From positions 1,240,001 through 1,304,000 of the forward strand of contig JAPDRO010000006.1 of the NCBI GenBank assembly GCA_030247885.1: a DNA stretch of 64,000 nt, in the 5' to 3' direction. Under the pieces are notes generated by a model. That model saw nothing but the letters and a program-made list of their open reading frames with translations, had not been told where the DNA came from and did no database searches. The position numbers and the translations under genes are program-made. This document shows, in pieces, positions 53,660 to 64,000 of the stretch. Source of the stretch: Taxawa tesnikishii (nom. ined.) (lineage: Eukaryota; Ascomycota; Dothideomycetes; Dothideales). Position 1 is the stretch's first letter; each line of letters starts with the position of its first letter.

Positions 53660-55850
53660 ATGGCTTACCCGCAACAATCATTCCTGCACACCCAGTTCAT
53701 ACCAGACTCTTTCTTCGCCAGGAAACGAAACGTTGTCTTCGAAAATACACTGCTGTACCAACTCGACGTGCTGAAGAAGACAGGCCGCTTTGACGCATTC
53801 AGGCTGAAGTGGCATGATAGCTATAACGACGATCCTGATCACTGGCCAGTCCCGAACCACCTTTTCTGGGACTCAGACGTGGCGAAATGGATCGAAGGCG
53901 CCTGCTACCTGCTCGAAGAACGGAAGAACGAGACTATTGAGGCGGCTATCCACGAATTGGTGGAGATGATAAGGTCTGCTCAGCAGCCAGACGGTTATCT
54001 CAACATTCACTTTACTGTTGTTGCCCCTGAGCAGCGGTTCACCAACCTCCGAGATCTCCATGAACTGTACAACGCCGGGCATCTCATTGAAGCGGCGTTG
54101 GCACACCACCGATTGTACAAGAATGACCACCTGCTGGAGCCGCTGTTGAAGTACGTCGATCTTTTCTGCCAAACTTTTGGACCGAACCCGGAACAAAAAC
54201 ACGGTTATCCCGGTCATCCCGAGATCGAGCTTGCATTGCTCAGGCTGTATGAAGTCACCAAAGATCCGAAACATCTGGCTCTTGCACGATACTTTATCGA
54301 TGAACGAGGCAACCCCACCGGAGCGAACGGACGGCACTACTACGACGTTGAGGCCGAGGAACGAGGAGAGCGACCCTACGAGAGACCCAACCATTATCCA
54401 ATGAGGAAAGCTCACTGGTACAACCAAGCGCACAAGCCAATCGTTGAGCAGGAGACCATCGAAGGCCACAGTGTCCGCGCCATGTATCTGCTTACCGCTG
54501 TCGCCGACCTTGTCCGGAGCGATAAGCAGTGTAATCGTGAGGCCTACACAGAGGCTCTGCACAGGCTGTGGGGCAACATGGTTGGCAAGAAGATGTACCT
54601 GACAGGCGGCATTGGAGCGATGAAGCAGTACGAAGGCTTCGGTGGCGACTACTTTCTTCCACAGGGAACAGACGAGGGCGGATGCTACTCGGAGACCTGT
54701 GCAGCCATCGGCGTGATGATGCTTGCGGAGAGGTTGTTGCAGGTGAGTACACTGTGCATGACGGATGTCGCCACATTTGTTGACAGCGCAACAGCTCGAG
54801 CTCGACGGACGCTATGGAGATGTGATGGAGCTCTGCCTTCTGAACTCCGTGTTGACAGGCATGTCATGCAATGGAAAGCAGTTCACATACGTCAATCAGC
54901 TGGCATCAAGCGATAGCGATCTATCGAAACGAGCAGAGTGGTTTACCTGCGCTTGCTGCCCGCCCAACGTGACAAGAACGCTTGGCTATCTTGGCGGCTA
55001 CTTCTGGTCCTTCGAAGCGAACGAGGCGGCTAGTTCAGCAAACATCAACGTGCACCTCTTTGGCTCCGCCAGTCTGGCTTTTCCGGTGGGCGACAAAGAG
55101 GTCCGTCTTACGCAGTCATCAAACTTCCCGTGGGACGGCGCAATCGAGTTCGAGCTGCAGGGCGCCGAGGAGATTTCCACATCGATCAGCATCAGAATAC
55201 CGGGTTGGGTGCCTTTCGCACAGTGGAAGGTAGGGAGTTTCGATGCCCACTCGCAGCGATCACCAGAACCCGCTGACAATCACACGCAGATCTCGCCCGA
55301 GCTGCCAGACGCGAAAGAACACAAAGGCTACCTGCACTTGCCCCCAGCATGGCTGCAAGCTCATCCAAAGTTCACCCTCAGCCTACCCATGATCCCGCGC
55401 CTCATGTCTCCGCACCCGTACACCAACCAAGACGTCGTCGCCGTGCGGAAGGGTCCGTTAATCTACTGCATCGAAGACGTCGACAACCCGTGGGTCAAGG
55501 ATCACTTCAAGGTTTGCATACCTCGTCTCGCCGTTACACGTTACTGAGACTGACCATCGTCCTTCCGCTTCCAGTCTCTACTCTTTGATACCTCCAGCAC
55601 GATCTCCGAATCCCGCAGCACGGACGCCGAGACCGGCGAGACCTTCACCATGCTTACAGCGCAGGGCTCGCACGCCTTTATCGATGAAGATGCTGCTGCA
55701 GCGTGGGCAAACCCAGGAATCTACGCTGCCGAGAGCGTGGATGTGACGAGGAAGGCTGATGTGGACAAGCTGCTGTTCGTGCCATACTACTTCCGTGCCA
55801 ACAGAGACGGTAGAGGTCATATGCGCGTAGGATTGAGGAGGAAGCGGTGA
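53660..55850 (+). CDS. GH127 beta-L-arabinofuranosidase (DUF1680)
   Basis: Glycoside hydrolase that removes beta-L-arabinofuranose from plant-derived glycans or glycopeptides. It has no signal peptide, so is probably cytosolic. Three exons: 53660-54742, 54795-55511 and 55575-55850; introns GTGAGT...CAACAG and GTTTGC...TTCCAG; exactly 692 codons (691 aa), no frame break. The (alpha/alpha)6 part has YNAGHLIEAALAHH, YLTGGIGAM and GCYSETCAAIG; this Glu-x-Cys and the later CACCPPNVTRTLGYLG supply the Glu and three Cys used for zinc and catalysis in GH127. C-terminal beta domains follow (VRKGPLIYCIEDVDNP). ATG 53660 precedes the conserved SFLHTQFIPDSFF; upstream in-frame codons lack support. Intact, unlike the neighbouring transporter. 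Confidence 0.9.
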
Positions 55851-56114
55851 GTGGGGGAAACGTGTTGGTGATTGTGGATCGCTGGCGCATTGGTGCTGTT
55901 GATCGGTTGCTCACTTACTCACGTAGAATGGATACCCTTTCTAGAGGCACGGAATACTGGTAGACATAGATCACAGTGTTGCAGGCTCTCGAACTTGTTT
56001 GTATGCACGCTGTTCTCATCTCTCGTCTGCTACACCTCTGCGGCTGTATGCTTCACGGATTCTAATGCAGACTCTAATTGTATACTGTCGATGTGTGGTC
56101 CGGCATCGGTAGTG

Positions 56115-56345
56115 TTCTCAGCAGTCAGTCCAACTGACTCACTAACTGCCATTGCAAGGCAGCGGCATCGCTGCGCAAGCACGAGGAGAGCTAGACGCCG
56201 AGTTCTCGATGCTCGCGCCGCCTAGGGCTAGAGGCAAGCATAACGTGTTCAGACTCCGTAGAATGAGGTAAGTATACAGAGGAGCTGGCGACAGGTTTGC
56301 TTTGCAATAGCGGTCAGTCGATTGGTTGGATTGACTGTTGAAAAC
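56115..56345. mobile_element. candidate MITE, about 220 bp with imperfect inverted termini
   Basis: The left end CAGTCAGTCCAACTGACT, then GCCATTGCAAGGCAG, is matched on the reverse strand at the right end by CAGTCAATCCAACCAATC, then GCTATTGCAAAGCA. Size and termini resemble the element at 29.7 kb. The left flank AGTGTTCTCA also occurs beside the related segment at about 46128, so the true boundary may lie further out. No coding capacity. Confidence 0.5.
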
Positions 56346-56463
56346 AATGGGTATGGTACTTGATTAGCACACGTAAGAGTACGATGACATATTGCTGGGG
56401 AGAACAACAAAGACCAGACACGCAAACCACAATACGACAACGGTGCGCGTAAACAGAATGTAA

Positions 56464-56500
56464 TTAGTTCAACTGACTGACTGACTGCTATCGCAAGGCA
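56464..56500 (+). repeat. solo terminus of the same short element
   Basis: Reads AGTTCAACTGACTGACTGAC, then TGCTATCGCAAGGCA, matching the left end of the 56.1 and 29.7 kb elements. No right end found within the expected 220 bp, so probably truncated. Confidence 0.45.
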
Positions 56501-57620
56501 CGACCATGAATATTGTCGACGCCAGAAACACGGAAGCCAATCTCAAGGAGAAAGAACATTGAACAGATGACCTCCTGCATTACCATCCCCATCTCAATCG
56601 CAACCACAACCACGAGCCCCTCATCGTTCGGATATGCGCTGGAGGATGCGCAGGTGTGGCCATATCCTGGAATCGCTTCACATCGGGTTGGCACGGTATG
56701 GATCCGGATGTCAGAGCCCTGAAGGAGACTTCAAATAAGACCTCAAATGGCCGGTTGTAATCACTGGAGCGGCCGCGAGGAAGGGGCTGAGGATGCAAGT
56801 CAGCGAACTCTGTCTGATGTTGCACGAGCGATGGTAGACTGCCAGATGATGAATACCTTGCAGTGACGCCCTGCTTCTCTTCTTTTGAACTCTCCCGCAA
56901 GGGACTCAGCATGGTTTCACTATGGAAGCTTGTAAGTACGAGGGGGACACTATGGCCCTTGATTGCGAACAATCCTGTGAGAGGTATCGTTAGTAGATGT
57001 AAGACGATTGCTGACGGAAAGCGAGTGGAAGTTGATATGGAGGGTGATTGATGATTGATGATTGGTAGAGTCGGCTGAGAGGCGGCACTGCGATAGACAA
57101 GTGCAGAAGAGGAGCGACGGACACTGCCGGTGATTGTCAATGGTGGGAGATGGTGAAGAGTGATAGAGATGACGGACAGTGATGCAATGTTTAAAGGTGA
57201 TGAGGAAGATGAGTGATAGATGAACAACGAAGGACGAAGGGTTGTGGTGGAGGTGAGGGAAGTCGTGCTGATAGGAGGGAGTTCCGCGTTCGTAGTCGCC
57301 TGGAACTTCTTGCAGTAGAGGAGGGTTGCTGCTGAGGATGGGGATCCAGTGTGGTGATGATGGCGGTATGGAACGACCAATCATGATGGGCGGTTGATGC
57401 ATGTTGTGTTGTATTGTTGCTGCGAGAAAAGAGAGAGAAGAAGCAGAAGAGACGGAGGAACAGATTCTGTAGGCTCTGCTGATGTTGTTTGGTGACGACG
57501 AGGGCAGGGGGCCATGTGCCCTCCTTCTCTTCCCTCACTACGATGACGGCAGTGAACCCATGCTCATCCAATGCAGCCTCTGCTGCCTTGCAATACGTGC
57601 CACTACCCTCTTTGTGCTGA
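56501..57620. other. gene-free, pyrimidine-biased region
   Basis: Reverse frames of up to 266 codons are dominated by Ser, Thr, His and Pro from low-complexity sequence and have no family signature. A reverse-strand TTGCAAGGCAGCAGAGG near 57580-57600 matches the inner terminus of the short elements. Confidence 0.45.
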
Positions 57621-58055
57621 TTATTCGGACACGTTCCTCTCTCCCTTGATATGATTCAAGCCTTCAATTCGATCCGAGGACGTCTTCCACCGCCGAGCGG
57701 ATGTGTATCGTTGTTGTGTTGCGGCGGCGAGCTCATCGCAGCCCGACACTCCTTTCGAAGGCCCTCTGCATGCTGCATTAGCACCCTGCTCTCCTCCTTG
57801 CAAAAAGCCGCTCTCCATGCTACAGCACAATACCTCTTCCAATCTGCAGAACAACATCAGCGCCGCGTAGGGGAGCAAGAGCTCCTTGCGTACAGCGGCT
57901 GCAACCAAGCAGAGCCCGAACTCTAACAGCACGTACTCCAGACAGGTCGTGGTCCAGTACAGCTTCGCATCGGCATGAATGACGATCTGCATTGCTAGGA
58001 TCTTGACCGCGTATGCGAGAAGAGCGAACAGTAGGGACAGGAGGAGAGTGTCCAT
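57621..58055 (-). CDS. Small hydrophobic protein, uncertain
   Basis: ATG 58055 gives a 144-aa frame with two or three hydrophobic helices (LLLSLLFALLAYAVKILAMQ; EYVLLEFGLCLVAAAV; LLLPYAALMLFC) and a polar tail. Family not recognised, no neighbour context, and it lies in the gene-poor tail of the window. It could be a young or spurious gene. Confidence 0.35.
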   Translation of the reverse strand: MDTLLLSLLFALLAYAVKILAMQIVIHADAKLYWTTTCLEYVLLEFGLCLVAAAVRKELLLPYAALMLFCRLEEVLCCSMESGFLQGGEQGANAACRGPSKGVSGCDELAAATQQRYTSARRWKTSSDRIEGLNHIKGERNVSE

Positions 58056-59525
58056 AGCTCGAAGACAACGAGCGGCGGAGAAGAAGCGGGAGACAAAGGG
58101 GCTGCTGCGTTCTGCTGTAGAAACGCGAAACGGAATGGACGCTTCTGTGATGGCTCTGTACAAGGACAAGATCTGTTTGCTAGTGAGTGTATTGCATGCT
58201 TCTGATTGCTGCGGACTGCGAGCGAGCTGGCTGGGGGAGTGGCTATGTAGTACTCCCATCGCCCTACGACAGCGCAATTATCTGTATTCGTGCAAATTCT
58301 TCATGACTCTTGTGTCAGAGACTGCAGGCGCTTCTCTTGGAGATCGTACCGCCATTATTGAGTGTTGGAGTCGTGCTGTTGGCTGCTTGACGCATATGAC
58401 AGCTTTGAGAATGCAAAAGGGGGCCTGCGGAGGTCCTCCATATGGACTCGAACACTCACCCTTTGCACGCCGACGACAACATGCATGCCAATTTGAGCAG
58501 TATCCAAGGTTAGCTTGCAAGGCGTAGCCGAGCGTTACAACGCGTGTGGTAACAAAACAAATGTTACAGAGTCTTGCCTGAACACACCGCGCACAGGGTG
58601 AAGGGAACAGGCCTGGACACGCCAGGCGCTTCACCCAGTCTTCCACGCAAATGATGGCCGCGCTCGAGCATACCCAAACGTTCATGCCCACACTATCTGT
58701 CCACACGGGTCATACTAGGCAAAAACAGTATGAGTAGAACCCAAGAAGGAGCGCCAGCCGTTCACAGACACCAGCAAAAGAATGGTTCTGTGAAGGGCTT
58801 CTGCATTCAGCTGATGAGCTGAAGGGCAGATGCCCTGCTCTCACCGGATATGAGAGGAGGGGGCGTTGGGTACCCTCCGAGCTAGGCGTAGTGTTAGCAG
58901 GGCGTTCTTGTAATATACGTCGTCTGTGGCGCGGAATTGTGAGACAGGCCGCGCCGCCCTGCCCTACCCCGATCTATAAATATTAGCATTAACAACTGCG
59001 CCATCACGCCGAAGACCTGTTGCCGGAATAGACCACAACAGGTGCTAGGAACCGCAACTTGTGCGTGTTAAATAGTTTAGCCAGACGTACCCACATCCTT
59101 GTGCACTCTGCCATTCCGTCCTGCCCCGACGCCTTACACCGCACCACTCGTTAGCACTGCACTGCACCACCCATAATCGGGGGCACAGAGTATCTCTTCA
59201 GCGCTGAAAGGAGGCCTGGATCTTGAAAATGAACAGGATAGCTGAAAGATCCCTACCTGTATGCTATGCAGTTATGCACGTACCTTGGCATGTACATACG
59301 CCGTGTTATGCCCCCTCAAGGGTAGTAGACACAACGCAACGCAGCACAGCGCAGTCGGATGCAATGTTGATAGGCTTCTTCACCGACCAACTCACAAACA
59401 GACAACGCGTTTGACCATCCACTCTTATTATTGATCAAAGAGACACAGCCAGCGATATGCCAGCAATCATCCTCTTTCAACCAGCCTCTGAGACGTCCAC
59501 ACTTTACGAACGCAAGCCTACCACG
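58056..59525. other. gene-free stretch
   Basis: No supported gene. Several reverse or forward frames under 190 codons without signature. No clear repeat. Confidence 0.4.
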
Positions 59526-59834
59526 ATGGCCATTGCAGAGAAGGTCGTGCCTCCGGTCGCCGTCACTGCGTTGGTCGTCACCTTCATCCTCCTCTCCGGT
59601 TATTACTGGAGAAAGTACCACAGTCGCAAGGTGCGCGAGCATGAGCACCCCGATACCAGCAACGTGTCCAGAGACAACACCATCGGCATACAGGCGCAGA
59701 CCGGCGTGGTGGACAACGAAGATGAGGTATCGATCAACGCCGAAGCGCAAGCAGCGATCGAGCTGGACACAATTGTTGTATCCGCCCAGGCGGAGATCCA
59801 ATTCAGATCGACCACGACCCCATACATAAGCTAG
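59526..59834 (+). CDS. Small single-pass membrane protein, uncertain
   Basis: ATG 59526 (context ACGATGG) gives 102 aa: a short N-terminus, one hydrophobic helix (VAVTALVVTFILLSGYYW), a basic stop-transfer stretch (RKYHSRKVREHEH) and an acidic/polar tail. ATG 59457 would add 23 residues. The layout is that of a plausible type III/I membrane peptide. No homologue is recognised. Confidence 0.4.
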   Translation: MAIAEKVVPPVAVTALVVTFILLSGYYWRKYHSRKVREHEHPDTSNVSRDNTIGIQAQTGVVDNEDEVSINAEAQAAIELDTIVVSAQAEIQFRSTTTPYIS

Positions 59835-62800
59835 GGGAACAACGCTAGGCAGGGCGCAGGCGGGCCAACATCGTCCCTGCTTCGAGGTTTCTTCTAACCC
59901 AGCCAAGCACCGCTCGGCACGCTTACACCGATGCGTACGCACAAGACGGCCAGGAAGAAGGCAAAGCAGCCGGACACGGTGCGCTTCCGCATGGTGTGCT
60001 TAGGTGAGAAGCGCCCGGAGACAGCCGAAAGTCTACCGCGCTCCCAGACCAGCATGGGAGGATCAAGGGTCTGACAACACAAGATGGAAAGGCTGTCGGA
60101 CGGGACAAAGAGCAGGCGTGGAGACGGTATCGTGCTTTCAAGAAGCGTACCAGACTTGAGACAGCCCAAGAATGTACCGGCAACCACTGCCATTCCAAAA
60201 GCCTTGCCTGGGACGAGCGGAGACATCAAAAGGCCAATTGGTTGCAGCGCCGTGAGCGAGGAGGGGACGCAAGGTTGTTCTTGCTGCTGCACGCGAACCA
60301 CAACACGGTCGGGACTCCCAGGGTCAAAGCATGGTGCTTCCTGACGAAGATTGGATGGTAATAAGACTGTTTCGTGTCCAGGCAAACAGCATACAGACTT
60401 GCATCGTATAGCATGACAACTGTGTCGTTCTCCAATGCATGGAAGGCCGGCACCCAAGTGGAACACAAGCACAGGTCAACCTTCCGTCCCAATGATGCTA
60501 GGCAAGCATCACCGACAAGCTATTGCAAGGCCAGCAACTCATACCGAGACGACGACCGACTCTGGTTCTCATCTGAAAGTCGTGGCCTATCGTTCCGGTT
60601 GCCTGGTGAGGATCCCCGAGACGCAATGCGCGAGGCTTCTTGATGACAACTCCGTAGTAGGGATAGTGTCTGATCTACAGGCGACCGGCGTGCGCAGCTG
60701 GCTCGTATATCATAGCGATCGCAGCTTCTTTAATTTTAAAGGGAGACCAGAGCCTAGACGGAAGAGCAAGCTCAGACACAACTCTCATCCCGGCAATGCT
60801 AAACCAATGTCGCCGACAAGCTGTTGCAAGGCAGCTACCCTATTCAGGAATGATGGCAAAGCCTGCATGCATTCTAGCAGTCATGGTTTAGGCGTCCAGA
60901 TGCTTGGTGTCCGGGCAAAAACACGATGCCCGCGCTTGGATTGCTAGACGAATGGCGTTTACGACCAGCAATATGCGTCGTGCCAGCCTCCATTAGGATA
61001 TCAGAGGCAAAGCGCATGAGGACTCGGCACGAATGACTACCCCTGACCGGCAGCTGAACCAGCAACTTCGACCTCCCATTGATGGGACGTCAGACAGAGC
61101 CAGTTGACCAAGAGCAATATGACCGAACCACGAGAGGCCCTGTACAAAGCAAACAGCTCTCGATTGCTGGAAGCCGATTGAGTTTTCGGCGAACATCCAG
61201 CGGACTGGGGCCACAAAACCTGGCAGTTGAATCGCTGACATGGTATTCCCGCAACAAGCTGCATCGAGCTGACTCTTCTTCCCATGAAAAAGGTGTGGAA
61301 GGACAGCTCGCAGCTCATGCAGCGCCAGACATAATGGAGAGGCAAGATTGAGACACGCAAGCAAACTACTCGAAGTCGAAGATCCCAAAGAGTCCGTAAT
61401 CGAGTTCCGGAGCCGGGGTCTCTCCCAGACCACGCGGACATGGCACGTTGAAGCTCCGAAGCTTAGACTAACCAGTATTACTATCACAACTGCGGTCTTG
61501 CATCGAGACTAAGGAGGAATCCCTTCATTCTGTTCTCTTCTCTAAGCGAATGGATGTCGGCAACACTTTGGTAGCTGTCAACCATCGGGCCATGCTTCGA
61601 CTCGGTGCTGGCAGAACAAGCGATCCAGCCAGTGTCCATTCCAGGCACACGGCCGTCATCTTGGTCCGATAGTGTGCTCTTCGTGTCCTCGACAAGCATC
61701 GCTAGTCAAGCATCTCTTTCGTTCATGTGTTGTGCATCCAAGCTATGTTTCTCTGCGACATCACCCCAAGTGTATCTCCGGAACCAAGGGGTGTGACCGT
61801 TCTGAGCACGGCACTGCAGATCAACCGGTTCGAGATCGAGAATGAGGACGTTTTTCTGGGACTGTATTGGACTCTGTGCGACTGAGGCAAGTCTGGAAAG
61901 ACTGAAGACAGTTCAATGCCGCAGGGAAGGTAGCAGGTCGAGGGTCTTGAGGTTTGGCTGTACCGCAAGTCTTGGAGAACAGAGTCCCGCAAAAGCCTTG
62001 CATATCGTCACCCAGGGTGCCTGCACTGTCTGCAGTAACTGGATGTCGATGTTCTCCGCTCTGTTGAAGGAGCTAAAGGGCCATGAGGGTGTAGTAAACA
62101 TGCACCGAAACCGTACTGAACGCCTCAAAGCAACGATGGCTATATCCGGCAGTTGCGCAGCAGGGGCGCCCTCAACTCGCGTCCCAAGGAGCTGCTGTTT
62201 CCAAGGAAGCGACTGTGCCGCCGTCGCAGTAGTGGAGTAACACGCTGGTGTTCCTTCCGTGCTTCAGGATCGTGACCCGATGTCGCTGAACGTTCTTTCC
62301 TGACTCGCTGGTGTTGAAAGGAACCTCTTGTTCCAACCAAGCTCCGCTCTCTCCTGTTGCTCGTCTCTTTGAAGATGACCAGATGATCGGCCGATCAGGC
62401 TGTGTCGGGTGGAGGCACGGTGGCTATCGGAGGAACCAAGACTGTCGAGGGAATGCATGAAGGGAATCGTCCGAGGTGCATCGTTCGTCAACCATCTCTC
62501 TGATGGCGATCGCACCGGTATCGTGAGAGCCGTTCTGCGAGCTCACTGACTTTATGTACAGCACAAAATCAAACGGAGCAGCACGCTCTTGGAGCATTCC
62601 GGCGATGCATAGCAGGGAGCCGGTTACGCAGTCGCAGTCGTGCTGTTTGTGAAACGTGGTGCAATTGAGTGTGCACGAGTATTGGGCGTTTGCTTCCGTT
62701 GTCAACGCTGGCCTGGTCATGTCGGGCGCGCTGCATGAGCCTCCGGAATGGCAACCGAATTGCGAGGGCGAAGGTTGGGCTCGGGATATTATATTCAGAC

Positions 62801-64000
62801 TGTGCTACCTTGATGAAGGGACGCTCAAAGAGAGTTGCCTCGTGCTGCTGCATCGAATACAGCGCATCCAAGCAGACCCGAGAAAAAAGCGGGCGAAACG
62901 CGCGCGAAGCCGGGAGTGAAATCAAAAGAATCCGTTTCGCAAGGCGTCTATACAACGCTGCGGAACTGTCTGACTATATGCTGCGCGTACCATGTGGTTA
63001 TCAATCGTTGTACAAGCACGTCACGCGAAATTGGGCAAGCAGCGGTGCGAGGACGGGGCAGGAACAGACACGAAGCAATTGCAGCCGACCCGAACAGCCA
63101 GTCAGGGGCGACCCAAGGATTATTAACGGATCCTTCCAAAGTGTCTCAGACGCTTATCTGAACCTCGTCGAGTCTTCTCTCGTGTCCTCGTACATTGGAA
63201 TATCTACACGGGTATTTGTACCTGATCCGCCTGCCTGAAATGACGCCGAATCATCCCAGATGCCCCTGATGCGCTTCGCCGCTGGCCTGGGTAGCTCCTT
63301 CCACCAAGAGCTCGACAATGCATCCTGGCTATCTTGTAGACACTGCATAGCCTATGTACAGTACATGTGCGCTGCTGGAACAGCCCAGCTCTTGCAGCAG
63401 CATAGCTGTCGAGACCCACCTCTATGTTGAGCCCGCTGTCGGTCCGGTCCTTGATATCCACTTCAACAAACGCCGGTAGGACAACGTAGCTCGCCTCTTC
63501 GACAAAGGCTTGCCTTTGTGATTGTAGCTTCAAGGCGCTGGGCTGAAAACAAGGAGATTGGACGGCGTTTGTGCCTGCGTACAGCCAGCATGCCTCTTGT
63601 TCCGAGCGAGTGCTCGAAGAGCAGTGTCAAAGACGCGAGTGAGCAGCGATTGGAGCAAGCATGCTGCCTTTTGATAAAGATCCTGGGCCGTTTGTTGCGT
63701 GAAAGCAGGATACGAAAGGCAACTGTCACTGGCATGAGAGAAGCGGTGGCACAGGCAGCAAAAGTCAAGCCCCTTGAGCTATATTATGTGTGGTGTAGTA
63801 CATGCGATTCCTCTCCTGTCTCCTTCTACTTCTCCTTCTCTTCCTTTGGTGGACGTGGTGGAGACGGTGGTGGTGCCATGGGCTTTAAGAGGCCCGACTG
63901 GTCGTAGGCTCCGCGAGCCATGTTGATGTCTGCTGCACCTACGCGTCAGTGTTCCAACGCATGATGGGCATACGCGTAGTTACAACTGACTTTGCTTGTA
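59835..64000. other. gene-poor tail with diverged direct repeat
   Basis: No recognised gene in the last 4.2 kb. About 60510-60650 and 60795-60950 are diverged direct copies: both contain a ACCGACAAGCTATTGCAAGG / GCCGACAAGCTGTTGCAAGG phrase and, about 70-100 bases on, a GTCRTGG...GTCCG/TTCCGG...ACGCAATGCGCG / ACGATGCCCGCG block. Frames up to 190 codons exist on both strands, with unnatural composition. Probably old repeat or decayed accessory DNA. Confidence 0.4.

Noticed and set aside
56580-57571. Reverse frames of 266, 150 and 126 codons
   Set aside because: Low-complexity Ser/Thr/His/Pro translation of pyrimidine-rich DNA; mutually overlapping, no family signal.
1-64000. tRNA, rRNA, CRISPR, plasmid origin or viral genes
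   Set aside because: None seen by eye; the content is that of a fungal nuclear chromosome. A tRNA scan would settle small tRNA genes that I could have missed.

Overview
The window is nuclear DNA of a filamentous ascomycete (Pezizomycotina; a Dothideomycete is my guess, not shown). Reasons: compact genes with 42-80 nt introns carrying CTRAC-type branch points, an ARO80-like Zn2Cys6 regulator, a DUF2427/Ytp1 protein, a PIR-motif/GPI wall protein, a multi-PAS hybrid histidine kinase and RIP-like decay of one gene. I saw no rRNA, tRNA, CRISPR array or complete transposon. Layout: 0-4 kb, an ARO80-like regulator running off the left edge and a truncated SMP-30-like gene; 6-15 kb, a C2H2 protein, the divergent pair NSA2 / mitochondrial bL21, a YTP1-like membrane protein and an unrecognised 399-aa protein; 15.6-25.7 kb, a 1294-aa hybrid histidine kinase, UreF and a large Cys-cluster/SANT/coiled-coil protein; 26.8-35 kb, a wall protein, an RRM protein, a polytopic membrane protein and a Dal5-type MFS transporter; 35.4-51.2 kb, a dense housekeeping block (FLX1-like carrier, complex I B12 subunit, CAF1/POP2 deadenylase, LSG1 GTPase, MTO1, a UIM protein, a CDC34-type E2); 52-56 kb, a decayed sugar transporter beside an intact GH127 gene; 56-64 kb, a gene-poor tail with short inverted-repeat elements and diverged repeats. 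The strongest whole-window signal is that reading frames of many conserved genes break at short homopolymer runs, in every well-resolved case as if exactly one base were missing. Restoring one base per break makes the spliced CDS of each such gene a multiple of three (for example MTO1, FLX1-like, LSG1, UreF, bL21m, the histidine kinase). That looks like homopolymer under-calling in the assembly rather than mass pseudogenisation, and it explains why gene models look broken here. The sugar transporter is different: its stop codons fit C-to-T/G-to-A changes and it lacks a central segment. How the genes relate: two head-to-head pairs each join a cytosolic 60S assembly factor to a mitochondrial translation factor (NSA2/bL21m; LSG1/MTO1), and a third joins a complex I subunit to the CAF1 deadenylase, suggesting shared growth-linked promoters. 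GH127 plus the neighbouring transporter looks like the remnant of a small arabinoside-use locus. The histidine kinase carries its phospho-acceptor histidine on a 25-nt microexon.
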